A stretch of 64,000 nucleotides of DNA, taken from positions 496,001-560,000 of the forward strand of contig NZ_JABSPA010000002.1 in assembly GCF_013214175.1 (NCBI RefSeq). The letters run 5' to 3'. Source of the DNA: Colwellia sp. Its GTDB lineage: Bacteria > Pseudomonadota > Gammaproteobacteria > Enterobacterales > Alteromonadaceae. Position 1 is the first letter of the stretch. Every line of letters starts with the position of its first letter. Shown in pieces: positions 18,305 through 26,275 of the stretch. Under the pieces are notes generated by a model, which was given only the letters and a program-made list of their open reading frames with translations, searched no databases and was not told where the DNA came from. The position numbers were made by a program, and so were the translations under genes.

Positions 18305-19912
18305 CTAATTATTTAGGATCATATCCGCGGCTTTTTCGCCAATCATAATCGTTGGCGCATTGGTATTGCCACTGATGATTTTAGGCATGATTGAGGCATC
18401 AACCACTCTTAAGTTTTCTATGCCATGAACTCTTAATTGTGGATCGACCACAGCCATTTCATCGGATGCTGGTCCCATTTTACAGGTACCACAGGGGTGA
18501 TATTGGGTATCGGCTCTATTACGGATATCTTGTTCTAGTTGCTCGTCATTACCATTTTCAACCAGATAAAGCATGTCTTTGCGAATGGGCGAAAAAGGTG
18601 CTCCCTCAAGAATATTTTGCATTTTTTTAGCTGCTCGCTTGATTACTTTCATGTCATGTTCATGGTTAAAAAACTTAGGGTCGATTGCCAATGAATCGGC
18701 GGGGTTATTACTGTTAAGTTTTACTTCACCAATACTTTCAGGACGTAATAAGGTTATATGGCAACTATAACCATGACCAAAATTCATCGTTCTAGCATGG
18801 TTGTCAGCGATAGCAGGCACAAATATCAACTGCGCATCGGGGGCAACTAAGTTTGCTTGAGTACTAAAAAAAGCGCCAGATTCGGCGAAGGTACTGGTAA
18901 CTTTTCCGGTGCGATGTTTGTGCCATTCAAACATAGACTTAAGTATTCGAAAGCTACCTTTAACCGAATAGCCAAAAGTATCGTGTTTACCATCGATTTT
19001 AAAGGTTTGTATATAATCAATATGGTCTTGTAAGTTTTGGCCAACCCCCGGTAGTTCATGCACAGGTGTAATGGCTTTATCTGTTAAATGTTCACTAGCA
19101 CCAACACCAGACAACATTAAGATTTGTGGAGAGCCAAAGGCGCCACTACTGAGGATAACTTCTTTATTACAGAGAATATCAATGGAGTTATTATTCTTTT
19201 TGTAGCGTACACCTACCGCTTTTTTACCTTCAAATAGTACTTTTTCAGTTAATGCATGGGTAATAATGGTTAAGTTTTTTCGTTTGGCATTAGGGGTTAA
19301 ATAAGCCTTGGCAGCGCTACAGCGCTCACCATTTTTAATGGTACGTTGAAAGTAAAAAGCACCTGCTTGCTCTGCGCCATTACAATCATCGGTATATTTA
19401 ATGCCTTGCTGTATACATGAATCGATAAACATCTGATTAAGGTCACTGGCATCAGTGGCATTAGAAACACCTAATGGACCTTTTTCGTTATGGTATTCGT
19501 CTTTAAATGCTTCATTACCTTCTGACTTTTTAAAGTAAGGCAGTATGTCTTTATAGCTCCAGCCGTCATTGCCAAGCGCAGCCCAATTATCGTAATCCCA
19601 TTTATTGCCACGTACATATAACATGGCATTAGTGGACGAGCTGCCGCCTAAGGTTTTTCCTCTTGGCTGATAACCTTTTCTGCCATTTAATCCGGTTTGA
19701 GCAATGGTTTTAAAGGCCCAATTATGAAGTTTGGTGGGTAACATGGCTGCTAAGCCTATAGGGGCTTTAATAAAGATACTGTTATCAGGGCCGCCCGCTT
19801 CTAAAAGACAGACTGATATACTTTCATCCTCAGACAAGCGCGCAGCCAGCACACAACCAGCAGAGCCAGCGCCAACAATAATATAATCAAATGTATTCTT
19901 TATGCTTGTCAT
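18305..19912 (-). CDS. GMC-family FAD-dependent alcohol/choline dehydrogenase
   Basis: This 535-residue flavoprotein starts with the FAD-binding motif VGAGSAGCVLAARLSED. It has the GMC signatures GGSSSTNAMLYVRG and SGAFGSPQILMLSGVG, and the C-terminal catalytic region with HPCGTCKMG and NTNAPTIMIGEKAAD. It resembles BetA and AlkJ. Neither betB nor choline transport genes are adjacent, so the substrate is better given as a primary alcohol. It appears monocistronic. Confidence 0.9.
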   Translation of the reverse strand: MTSIKNTFDYIIVGAGSAGCVLAARLSEDESISVCLLEAGGPDNSIFIKAPIGLAAMLPTKLHNWAFKTIAQTGLNGRKGYQPRGKTLGGSSSTNAMLYVRGNKWDYDNWAALGNDGWSYKDILPYFKKSEGNEAFKDEYHNEKGPLGVSNATDASDLNQMFIDSCIQQGIKYTDDCNGAEQAGAFYFQRTIKNGERCSAAKAYLTPNAKRKNLTIITHALTEKVLFEGKKAVGVRYKKNNNSIDILCNKEVILSSGAFGSPQILMLSGVGASEHLTDKAITPVHELPGVGQNLQDHIDYIQTFKIDGKHDTFGYSVKGSFRILKSMFEWHKHRTGKVTSTFAESGAFFSTQANLVAPDAQLIFVPAIADNHARTMNFGHGYSCHITLLRPESIGEVKLNSNNPADSLAIDPKFFNHEHDMKVIKRAAKKMQNILEGAPFSPIRKDMLYLVENGNDEQLEQDIRNRADTQYHPCGTCKMGPASDEMAVVDPQLRVHGIENLRVVDASIMPKIISGNTNAPTIMIGEKAADMILNN

Positions 19913-20246
19913 AAGTTGACCCTGTTAAAAGTGTTACTGATCGTACCAGATAACTAAATTAACGCTTTATCAGTGAGATAGCTATAGAGAAACGCTTATT
20001 AAAACAGCATAAATATTATCAGTGCTGGAAAAGATAACGATTAGTTAATGATTTTATGGCTTGTTTGCTGATGTTAGGGCAAGGCAACTATGGGTGAGTA
20101 TCTCTTAATGAGGTTTGTGTTACAGGTGTGAAGAATAAGGGATAGAGAGGGAAAAGTGGCCGAGATATATTGGCCACTTGAATTTCGTATTTTACAGGTA
20201 TGAGTTCTGCTTAAAGATCTAACTAAACACCTAGCTAAAAATAAGT
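19913..20246. other. Intergenic region between GMC oxidoreductase and beta-barrel genes
   Basis: The 334 bp hold the GMC gene's upstream region and the terminator of the beta-barrel gene at 20154-20179. I see no open frame with a ribosome-binding site and no recognised repeat. Confidence 0.5.
20154..20179 (-). terminator. Terminator of the beta-barrel gene
   Basis: A perfect 8-bp stem (AAGTGGCC with GGCCACTT) and 10-nt loop lie 68 bp beyond the stop codon. On the minus strand the stem runs into four T. Confidence 0.65.
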
Positions 20247-20774
20247 CTAGAAGTCGAAACGAATACCAACACCAACAGACTCTGATTTAACTTCGGTATC
20301 AAAGTTCAAGTACTCAACATAGATATCAACAGTATCAAGAATATCAAGTGATGCACCTATGCCAAAAAAACCGTCTGTACCACCAAAATCTTCTTTGATA
20401 CTTTCAAAAGAGTAATCAACATTGGTTTGTGCAACACCCGCTTTGGCATACACTTCAAAGATTGGGCCGATAGGTAAATAGGCTACTGCAGCTAACGTTA
20501 ATGCGTCAGACTCGATTTTAGCGCCGTTACTGCTAACACTACCTAAGTCATAATAACCAACTTCCGCTGAAAACATAAAAATGCTGGTATCAATAAACTG
20601 GTAACCTAGAAAGAATGCCGGCGTAGTGTCACTGTCACTTACTGCTGCATATTCAACTTCTGGACTATAAATACCTGCGCCAATATAGAAACCGTCAGCG
20701 CTTGCTTGTGTCGCTGAAAGTGCCAGAGTAGCGGCTAGTACTGCTTTTAAAGCTATGTTCTTAAGAGATTTCAT
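20247..20774 (-). CDS. Small outer-membrane beta-barrel protein
   Basis: This 175-residue protein has a signal peptide cut after ATQASA and an OmpA/OmpW-like series of amphipathic strands. A Gly-rich turn pattern (GFYIGAGIYSPEVEY) starts the series, and it ends in the outer-membrane C-terminal signature GVGIRFDF, with final Phe. About eight strands are expected. No OmpA peptidoglycan domain is attached. The role is unknown. AGGAAT precedes the ATG. Confidence 0.85.
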   Translation of the reverse strand: MKSLKNIALKAVLAATLALSATQASADGFYIGAGIYSPEVEYAAVSDSDTTPAFFLGYQFIDTSIFMFSAEVGYYDLGSVSSNGAKIESDALTLAAVAYLPIGPIFEVYAKAGVAQTNVDYSFESIKEDFGGTDGFFGIGASLDILDTVDIYVEYLNFDTEVKSESVGVGIRFDF

Positions 20775-21121
20775 GTTGTATTCCTTTTAAATAACTAAAA
20801 TTATTTTTGTTAGTGTTGTTATCGCTAAGCCTGGCAAGGCCAGTAACGTTATTGGTGAGTCTTATTTTTGTTTTTATTATTTTTCATTAGTCATAAGGAT
20901 ATGAAAAGCTCTGGTCCAATAACTCCCGATGATAATAGCTTATCTAAAAGGAATCAAATAAAGCCTTGAGTAGCTTGAACTGATTTAGGATGTTACCGAG
21001 TTCTTAGTTGCATTAGGAAAGGGTTGTGGCAGGTGGACTATAAATATAAGAGTGGCTAAATAGAATTTAACCACTATTAGTGCAAGTCCAATAATTATTT
21101 GTTGATGGCAATCAGGTATTA
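20775..21121. other. Intergenic region upstream of the beta-barrel gene
   Basis: The 347 bp contain no credible gene. Near 21052-21073 the sequence GTGGCTAAATAGAATTTAAC resembles the 3' end of the tRNA-His gene (complement), and it is also bounded by a GTGG/CCAC pair. It may be a very decayed member of the tRNA-like repeat family or chance. Confidence 0.4.
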
Positions 21122-21841
21122 TTAAGCTTGCTGTCTGGTTGCTGCGATGACAATTTCTCTAATACAAACATTTTGTGGTTGGCTGTAAGCGAACATGATT
21201 GTATTAGCGATATCTTCTGCCTGTATAGCGCCGCCCATGCTTTCTTTCCATGATTGATAACCTTCTTTGATTTCATCGCTGGTTGTATGAGACAACAACT
21301 CGGTTTCTACCGCGCCAGGGGCGATGGTAATAACACGGACATTGCTATCAGCGACTTCTTCGCGAACATTTTCTGAAATTGCATGTACAGCAAATTTAGT
21401 GCCTGTGTATGCGGCATGGTTAGCGAAGGTTTTTCTGCCAGCAATAGAGCTTATATTAATAATTGTGCCAGTGTTACGCGCTTTCATCGGCGACAAAACA
21501 GACTGCATACCATTTAATAAACCAATGACATTGACATCAAACATGTTTTTCCACTCATTGGCATCTTGACTATCAACTTGTCCTAATAACATAACGCCAG
21601 CATTATTTATCAGACAATCTGTTGGACCATAAAATGCTTCGGCTTTAGCAACCGCAGCATCAAATGTGGCTTTATTGGTTACATCAACTTGCTCACATAA
21701 TGTATTTGGTAACTCTAGCGCTACTAAGTTCTCTACCCTACGGGCAATCAATAATAATGGGTGGCCCTGATCGCTAAAATGTTTGGCAACTGCTTGGCCG
21801 ATACCTGAACTCGCACCAGTGATAACAACTAATTTTTTCAT
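21122..21841 (-). CDS. Short-chain dehydrogenase/reductase (SDR)
   Basis: The 239-residue protein is a classical SDR. The cofactor motif is TGASSGIG (8-15), followed by NNAG (79-82), catalytic Ser in NISS (131-132), and Tyr145 and Lys149 in YTGTK. The acidic/basic pattern after beta-2 (ARRVENL) suggests NADP(H). It matches the YdfG/SDR233C group that reduces short-chain hydroxy or keto compounds; the substrate is unknown. It is divergent from a LysR gene that probably controls it. Confidence 0.9.
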   Translation of the reverse strand: MKKLVVITGASSGIGQAVAKHFSDQGHPLLLIARRVENLVALELPNTLCEQVDVTNKATFDAAVAKAEAFYGPTDCLINNAGVMLLGQVDSQDANEWKNMFDVNVIGLLNGMQSVLSPMKARNTGTIINISSIAGRKTFANHAAYTGTKFAVHAISENVREEVADSNVRVITIAPGAVETELLSHTTSDEIKEGYQSWKESMGGAIQAEDIANTIMFAYSQPQNVCIREIVIAATRQQA

Positions 21842-22015
21842 AATGTCTCTACTTATTTGGCTAATGTTTAATACTGCTTATTTGTGATGTAGCTATTCTA
21901 TGCAATAAGTAATTGTTGATATATGGTGTATCGGTTACATCATTGTTTACATCTGCGATCTAATGATAGTTTTGATAATATAGTGCTATTACCAATAAAC
22001 TGAATTTGAGTCGTT

Positions 22016-22936
22016 ATGAATGTCGTTATGAATGTCGATATGAATATTGCTGATATCCGTGCTTTTGTCTTAATTGTTAAAGCAGGTAGCTTTACTGCTG
22101 CGGCTGAGCAGCTTTTATGTTCACGCTCACATTTGTCTAAGCAATTATCGCAGTTAGAATCTGCGCTTGCGGTGAAACTGATCATACGAACCACGCGTAC
22201 ACAGCGTTTAACAGAACAGGGAAAACTTTTCTTTGAACAATGTAGCCGCTCGTTTGATGGTATTGATTATGCTATTGAGCAAGCGATAAATGACGCTGAT
22301 ACTGTGAAAGGCTTCATTAACATTAACTGTGTGGGCGGTTATATCGGCGAAGATATAATTGCGCCTTTAGTGAGTGATTTTATTCAGCAATACCCTGACG
22401 TTAAGGTTAATCTTGATTTTAGTAGTCGACGAGTTGACTTGATTGCTGGTGAGTTTGATATTGTCTTTCGTATGGGGCAGCTTGAAGACTCAAACTTGAT
22501 TGCACAAAAGTTAATGGATATCTCAATATGTACCTTAGCTAGTCCAGGTTATTTACAAAACAATGGTCAATTATCACATCCAAAAGAGCTAAAGCAGCAT
22601 CAGTGCATTACAGGTTCATTAAATAACTGGTCTTTTATCCATGTTAAAACAGCTAGTAAAAAGATTGATGTTAGCGTCGGAGGCTCGTTCAAGTGTAAGA
22701 ATGGTCGTGCCATGATAAGCAGCGCCTTAGCGGGTAATGGCATAGTACGTTTACCCTATTTTTATTGTCATAAAGAAATCGCCAATGGCACACTCCTGCC
22801 AGTTTTCAGTGACTGGACTATTCCTAAGTCACCTTTTTATCTGGTTTATGTACAAGATAAATATCAGCCGGCACGATTAAAAGCCTTCATTGACTTTGTT
22901 CGAAATAACATTGCTCGATATAGTCAAACAAGCTGA
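22016..22936 (+). CDS. LysR-family regulator, divergent from the SDR gene
   Basis: This is a 306-residue LysR protein with an N-terminal helix-turn-helix (AGSFTAAAEQLLCSRSHLSKQLSQLE) and a substrate-binding domain of the CrgA/DsdC-like type. Three in-frame ATGs occur at 22016, 22028 and 22040 in a 12-nt near-repeat; the third begins the conserved LysR start (MNIADIRAFV). No strong ribosome-binding site decides between them. It sits 174 bp from the divergent SDR gene. Confidence 0.87.
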   Translation: MNVVMNVDMNIADIRAFVLIVKAGSFTAAAEQLLCSRSHLSKQLSQLESALAVKLIIRTTRTQRLTEQGKLFFEQCSRSFDGIDYAIEQAINDADTVKGFININCVGGYIGEDIIAPLVSDFIQQYPDVKVNLDFSSRRVDLIAGEFDIVFRMGQLEDSNLIAQKLMDISICTLASPGYLQNNGQLSHPKELKQHQCITGSLNNWSFIHVKTASKKIDVSVGGSFKCKNGRAMISSALAGNGIVRLPYFYCHKEIANGTLLPVFSDWTIPKSPFYLVYVQDKYQPARLKAFIDFVRNNIARYSQTS

Positions 22937-22989
22937 GTTTGTATATAAGTTAGTGGTTTGAATTTTTAGGGGAATAAACTTAAACAGTT

Positions 22990-23040
22990 GGCGTGACTAA
23001 AGGGGCTTAAACCCAAGGAAACGAAGCAAAGGAATCAATC
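22990..23040 (-). repeat. Degenerate tRNA-His-like fragment (distal copy)
   Basis: The + strand read GCGTGACTAAAGGGGCTTAA...AAAGGAATCAA aligns with the 3' half of the tRNA-His gene (GGTGGCTAAAGGGACTTGAA...GGAATCACA). It shares with the two copies beside the tRNA an insert of about six bases (GGAAACGAAGCAA-like) that the real tRNA lacks. This suggests one diverged repeat family and not independent decay. It lies between lysR and the histidine kinase gene. Confidence 0.5.
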
Positions 23041-23147
23041 AAACACTAGTTGAGGCCACAGAATACTTTCAGTGATATCGATGCAAATCAACTCAAGTAA
23101 TAATAGTTATTTTATCAGTCTATGCCTGTATGACTCGCAAAGTAGAC

Positions 23148-24821
23148 TTATATGGAGAGCGTTAATGGTAATGTTATAGTGAAAGTGCTGCCTTGCCCTG
23201 AATGAGAGCTAACCGATAAAGTTCCTCCGTGTTTTTTAATTATGCCATTAGAAATAGATAATCCTAATCCAGTGCCTATACCTAGGCCTTTGGTAGTAAA
23301 GAATGGGTCGAATATTTTTGTTATGTTTTCGTCTGCGATACCAGTACCGTTGTCGGTTATAGAAATTATTATGTTTGCCTTGTTAACTTCACTGGTAATA
23401 TTAACCATACCCATATCCATACCCTTGTCGGTAATTGCATCGCCAGCATTCATTAATAAATTTATAATAACTTGACCTAATTCATTGGGGCGACATGCAT
23501 ACAAAGGTAGTTTTGAAAAAGAAGTTGTCAAGCTACACTTAAATTTCAACTCGTTCCTTACTAAGTGCAAAGCAGATTCAATGACATCTGAGTTTAAATC
23601 CACTTTAGTCAATTCGTTACTACCGACATAAGAAACTCTTTTTAAATCTTGTACTATTGTTATTATCCTATCCAAACCGCTACTTGAATCGAGTAAAAGT
23701 GAATTCACATCAGACAATATATAATCGAGGTTATGAGTCGATTTTAGTTGTTGTACCCTTTCTAAGGTTTTAATTAACCCTATATTATTTGATTTAACTA
23801 TATGCTCTTCTAATGCGTTATATTTTTGCATAATAAGTTGTATGCTAGTCATATATTCAGTCAATACTTGCATATTGCTTTTTACAAAAGCGGTCGGGTT
23901 ATTAATTTCATGGGCAACTCCTGCGGCCAACACCCCTAATGAGGAAAATTTTTCTGACTGTATTAATTGCTGCTGATGTTCTTGTAGTTGTTTGGTGCGT
24001 AAATCTACTTTTTCCTCTAATTCAGTTGCGTAATTACTTAGCTTTATTCGCGCAGCTTCAACCTCAATGTTAGCTATTGTTAAAATGTTTCCTTGTTTAA
24101 CTAGTTGGGTATTAGATCGTGTAAGGCGTTGCTCACTTTGTTTTATACGAGCGATAAATAAGCATAAAATACAGAATATAACTAAGAGGAAGCTAGATAA
24201 TACAATAAAGGTTTTTTGTAACGATGACTGTTGTTTATCCTTGGCGATACTGACAGGTAATAAAACTTCGATAATACCGCGCACATCACCTACCTGCCAA
24301 TCACTCTTAGGTGTATCTGGATGGTTATTGTGACAGTCAATGCAGCTAGGACGCATTAAATCAGCAACAGCATAGCGAATATATTTGTTATCATTGATTA
24401 CTTCAAAGCGATAATAGGGGGTATGTGGTTCTTGCAACAAACTCGCCCATGCCTCTTCAGCGAAAGGGCCCGAAAATATTTTTTTACTTTCTTGTTTGCG
24501 CCATGGAAAAGGAAATGGACTATATAAAGCTGTTTTAGCGCCTGATTGGAATTTTCCAATTTCATCGCCTAGCGCCATACTTAATGTAGCCAGCAGAGGA
24601 ATAGCGTTTTTAATGTTTTTATAATTGTGGGTTATGGTTAAAGCATCACCTTCGGCGTCGGTGATGGTATTGATTACTTCTGAGGTATATAGAGTTCGAA
24701 AGGATGTTAAGGCTTCTAGGTATCGCTGAGCTCCTGATATTGAATCCTCATCAGCAGAATTATCCGATATTTCTAAGACATAGACGTAAGTCATCACAAT
24801 ACTCGCAACCATAAATAGCAT
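23148..24821 (-). CDS. Haem-binding membrane histidine kinase (Tll0287/DUF3365-like sensor)
   Basis: The frame codes for 557 residues: an N-terminal helix, a periplasmic Tll0287-like domain (about 20-195) with a c-type haem motif CIDCH at 160-164, and a second helix (203-225). A coiled linker follows, then the H box GVAHEINNPTAF (His304) and an ATPase domain (DNGTGIAD, GIGTGLGLSIS). The haem suggests redox or gas sensing. No response regulator is adjacent. The 5' end is doubtful: ATG 24821 has no ribosome-binding site and starts inside the first helix. A well-formed start lies at 24901 but in another frame, so one inserted base near 24847 would restore a longer N terminus. Confidence 0.8.
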   Translation of the reverse strand: MLFMVASIVMTYVYVLEISDNSADEDSISGAQRYLEALTSFRTLYTSEVINTITDAEGDALTITHNYKNIKNAIPLLATLSMALGDEIGKFQSGAKTALYSPFPFPWRKQESKKIFSGPFAEEAWASLLQEPHTPYYRFEVINDNKYIRYAVADLMRPSCIDCHNNHPDTPKSDWQVGDVRGIIEVLLPVSIAKDKQQSSLQKTFIVLSSFLLVIFCILCLFIARIKQSEQRLTRSNTQLVKQGNILTIANIEVEAARIKLSNYATELEEKVDLRTKQLQEHQQQLIQSEKFSSLGVLAAGVAHEINNPTAFVKSNMQVLTEYMTSIQLIMQKYNALEEHIVKSNNIGLIKTLERVQQLKSTHNLDYILSDVNSLLLDSSSGLDRIITIVQDLKRVSYVGSNELTKVDLNSDVIESALHLVRNELKFKCSLTTSFSKLPLYACRPNELGQVIINLLMNAGDAITDKGMDMGMVNITSEVNKANIIISITDNGTGIADENITKIFDPFFTTKGLGIGTGLGLSISNGIIKKHGGTLSVSSHSGQGSTFTITLPLTLSI

Positions 24822-24844
24822 GGCTAAAGTTAGTGTCTGAGTCC

Positions 24845-25075
24845 CTAAAATATCGATGTCGCTTTATCTGATAAGGCTATTTTATCACCTTTGTTAACCA
24901 TAGTAATGCCTCGAAGAAGACTGATAATACTGCCCATGCCGATTAGCTCAACTGCTGTTTTATGCACTTGCATACAGAGCTAAAACCTTTTTTATGGCTT
25001 CATTTTCTCCGCCGATTTTAGTCTCTACGAGAATTGGTAGTAACAGCCAACAGAATATTGCAAGTGACGTACCAG
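24845..25075 (-). pseudogene. Broken coding remnant upstream of the haem kinase
   Basis: Two minus-strand frames look like pieces of protein. One (25075-24960) encodes a hydrophobic stretch, then ETKIGGENEAIKKVLALYA. The other (GTG 24967 to TAG 24845) encodes 40 residues including HKTAVELIGMGSIISLLRG and ATSIF. The internal ATG at 24901 has GAGG 7 nt upstream. One extra base in the T4 run at 24847-24850 would fuse this frame to the kinase frame as ATSIFLGTQTLTLAMLFMV, a full helix. Either this is the true, frameshifted kinase N terminus, or the end of a decayed upstream gene. I cannot name the protein. Confidence 0.45.
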
Positions 25076-25322
25076 TTTAACTAACGGGGCTTAATTTTAT
25101 GATGTGCATAGTTATTTACTCGATATTTTTAATCTATGGATTTGCATATAGCGAACAGTGTGGAAGAGTGCTTTTCATTTTGCAAAATGCGAGTTAGATT
25201 GCTCGTTATTAGCAGTACTGAGAGCTGGAGTATGAACAATTGAGTTAAATTAACAGTAGCTAAAAGTAGTACGTTTTTTGACTGGATGGATTACTGAGGA
25301 TTTTTCAAGGAGTATAAAAAAA

Positions 25323-25378
25323 GGTTGGCTGGCTAAAGGAAGTTGAATCTATGGAAATGAATTATGGAATCACTGGGG
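25323..25378 (-). repeat. Degenerate tRNA-His-like fragment, copy A
   Basis: The + strand read GGCTGGCTAAAGGAAGTTGA...ATGGAATCACT aligns with the complement of the tRNA-His 3' half. The CTAAAGG core is at 25333, 94 bp before the core of copy B. The 5' half of a tRNA is not recognisable. The remainder of 25076-25322 holds no gene I can support. Confidence 0.6.
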
Positions 25379-25417
25379 GTTCTTTCTAGTTCTAAATTTT
25401 TACGAGACTAATAAAAA

Positions 25418-25470
25418 ATGGGCTGTCTAAAGGAGCTTCAATCCACGGTAAAGCGAAAATGGAATCACCC
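25418..25470 (-). repeat. Degenerate tRNA-His-like fragment, copy B
   Basis: The + strand read ATGGGCTGTCTAAAGGAGCT...ATGGAATCACC aligns with the tRNA-His 3' end, including the ATGGG that encodes the CCA end. The CTAAAGG core is at 25427, 93 bp before the one in the intact gene (25520). The spacing equals one tRNA plus a 17-bp spacer, as expected for a decayed tandem tRNA array. Confidence 0.65.
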
Positions 25471-25511
25471 GTGATTGTTTGGGGTATAAGTTTTAAAAAG
25501 GAAGAAAAAAA

Positions 25512-25588
25512 TGGGGTGGCTAAAGGGACTTGAACCCTCGACAACCGGAATCACAATCCGGGGCTCTACCAACTGAGCTATAGCCACC
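25512..25588 (-). tRNA. tRNA-His (anticodon GTG)
   Basis: The minus strand gives a full cloverleaf of 77 nt. It starts GGTGGCTATAGCTCAGTTGG, has the anticodon loop TTGTGAT closed by a CCGGA/TCCGG stem, T-loop GGTTCAAGTCC, and ends TAGCCACC with an encoded CCA. The extra 5' G (G-1) pairing with C73 is the identity element of tRNA-His. It is very close to the E. coli gene. It stands alone, with decayed copies of its 3' half downstream. Confidence 0.98.
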
Positions 25589-25639
25589 ACTGAGGTGTAC
25601 TGATACATAGTTAATGCTAATAACTTTAAATATGAGTGC

Positions 25640-25651
25640 TGCTCTTTAACA
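25640..25651 (+). promoter_or_regulatory. Perfect boxA-like sequence, antisense to the tRNA-His leader
   Basis: TGCTCTTTAACA on the + strand equals the ribosomal boxA antitermination sequence. No rRNA operon follows in this direction. It lies in the tRNA-His leader (minus strand), inside a GCTG/CAGC hairpin. It may be a relic of an rrn leader or coincidence. Confidence 0.3.
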
Positions 25652-25659
25652 GCGCGGCG

Positions 25660-25689
25660 ATTGTAGTGCATTTATGACTAGCATGACAA
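25660..25689 (-). promoter_or_regulatory. tRNA-His promoter
   Basis: On the minus strand, TTGTCA (25689-25684) and TACAAT (25665-25660) are 18 bp apart. They are followed by a GC-rich CGCCGCGC discriminator, the type that confers stringent control on stable RNA promoters. The start would lie near 25653, leaving a leader of about 65 nt before the tRNA. Confidence 0.75.
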
Positions 25690-25947
25690 GTAAAATCTTT
25701 GCTTTTGATGGTATTTATAGATAATTCTTTTTGTTTTACTGTCTTTGTGTGATTAATCTACAGCTAACATCATAGAATTTAACAAAGGTAGGCATGAGTA
25801 ACCCAAAAGCATCTAATAGTGAGCGATTTTATTTTGGGGGGGAAAGCTCAGTGATGCGACAATAAACCGATTTTATAAGGTCCTTGACAGCAAAACTGGT
25901 AAGGGTGCTTAATTTACTTGTACTGAATCTGCGAATTAACGAGTGAC
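25690..25947. other. Non-coding stretch upstream of tRNA-His
   Basis: With the promoter, the gene-free stretch 25589-25947 spans 359 bp. Apart from the promoter and boxA-like site I see only a 23-codon frame at 25794-25865, which I do not accept, and a run of seven G near 25838-25844. Confidence 0.45.
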
Positions 25948-26064
25948 TTAATCGTCTAATTTATAGAAGTGAGCGATATTACGTCGTTTAAGAGAGCGTA
26001 ATGCCTTAACTTTTAAATTGTTTTTGTTTTTTCGGACCATCATTTTCTTCTTTTTTAACTTCAT
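25948..26064 (-). CDS. Very basic 38-residue small protein, function unknown
   Basis: The frame ATG 26064 to TAA 25948 encodes 38 residues that start MKLKKKKMMVRKNKNN and end FYKLDD. It has about 16 Lys/Arg and only two acidic residues. A full-strength ribosome-binding site (AGGAGG) lies 7 nt upstream, which is the best in this neighbourhood and the main reason for calling it. The composition suggests an RNA- or ribosome-associated peptide. I recognise no family. It lies between the RND operon end and tRNA-His, on the same strand as both. Confidence 0.55.
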   Translation of the reverse strand: MKLKKKKMMVRKNKNNLKVKALRSLKRRNIAHFYKLDD

Positions 26065-26100
26065 CTACAAACCTCCTAATATTTTATCTATAAGTTCAAT

Positions 26101-26150
26101 ATGGGGCTAAACTTGCCTTTAATCAACCGGGGTGACTAAAGATATTGACC
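26101..26150 (-). repeat. Possible further tRNA-His-like fragments
   Basis: Two short + strand reads, ATGGGGCTAAACTTG (26101) and CCGGGGTGACTAAAG (26128), resemble the complement of the tRNA-His 3' end. They are shorter and more diverged than copies A and B, so the call is weak. Confidence 0.3.
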
Positions 26151-26165
26151 AATTACCCTAAATAA

Positions 26166-26194
26166 TAGACCAGTTGGTCAACTTGTTCAACTGG
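26166..26194. promoter_or_regulatory. TetR-operator-like palindrome and hairpin
   Basis: TAGACCAGTTGGTCAA (26166-26181) is a near palindrome of the TAGACC-N4-GGTCTA type bound by several TetR-family repressors. It overlaps a CCAGTTG/CAACTGG hairpin (26170-26194). The site lies beyond the RND permease stop and upstream of the 38-residue gene. It may be an operator for the latter or the terminator hairpin of the pump operon. No TetR gene is nearby. Confidence 0.35.
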
Positions 26195-26275
26195 CTAATA
26201 ATTAGAGTAGTTGCTTTGTTGAGAGATAATAATATTAGAACTTACCACTGCTAATTATAGAGTCATTTTCGGCTA

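Noticed and set aside
18305-19912. Assignment of the GMC enzyme as choline dehydrogenase BetA
   Set aside because: No betB, betI or choline transporter is linked, and GMC subfamilies cannot be separated reliably by eye.
23148-24821. A response regulator paired with the haem kinase
   Set aside because: No receiver-domain gene is within the adjacent 3 kb; the nearest regulators are LysR type.
25794-25865. 23-codon frame starting MSNPKASNSERFYFGG
   Set aside because: Weak ribosome-binding site, no family, ends soon after a G7 run; not distinguishable from chance.
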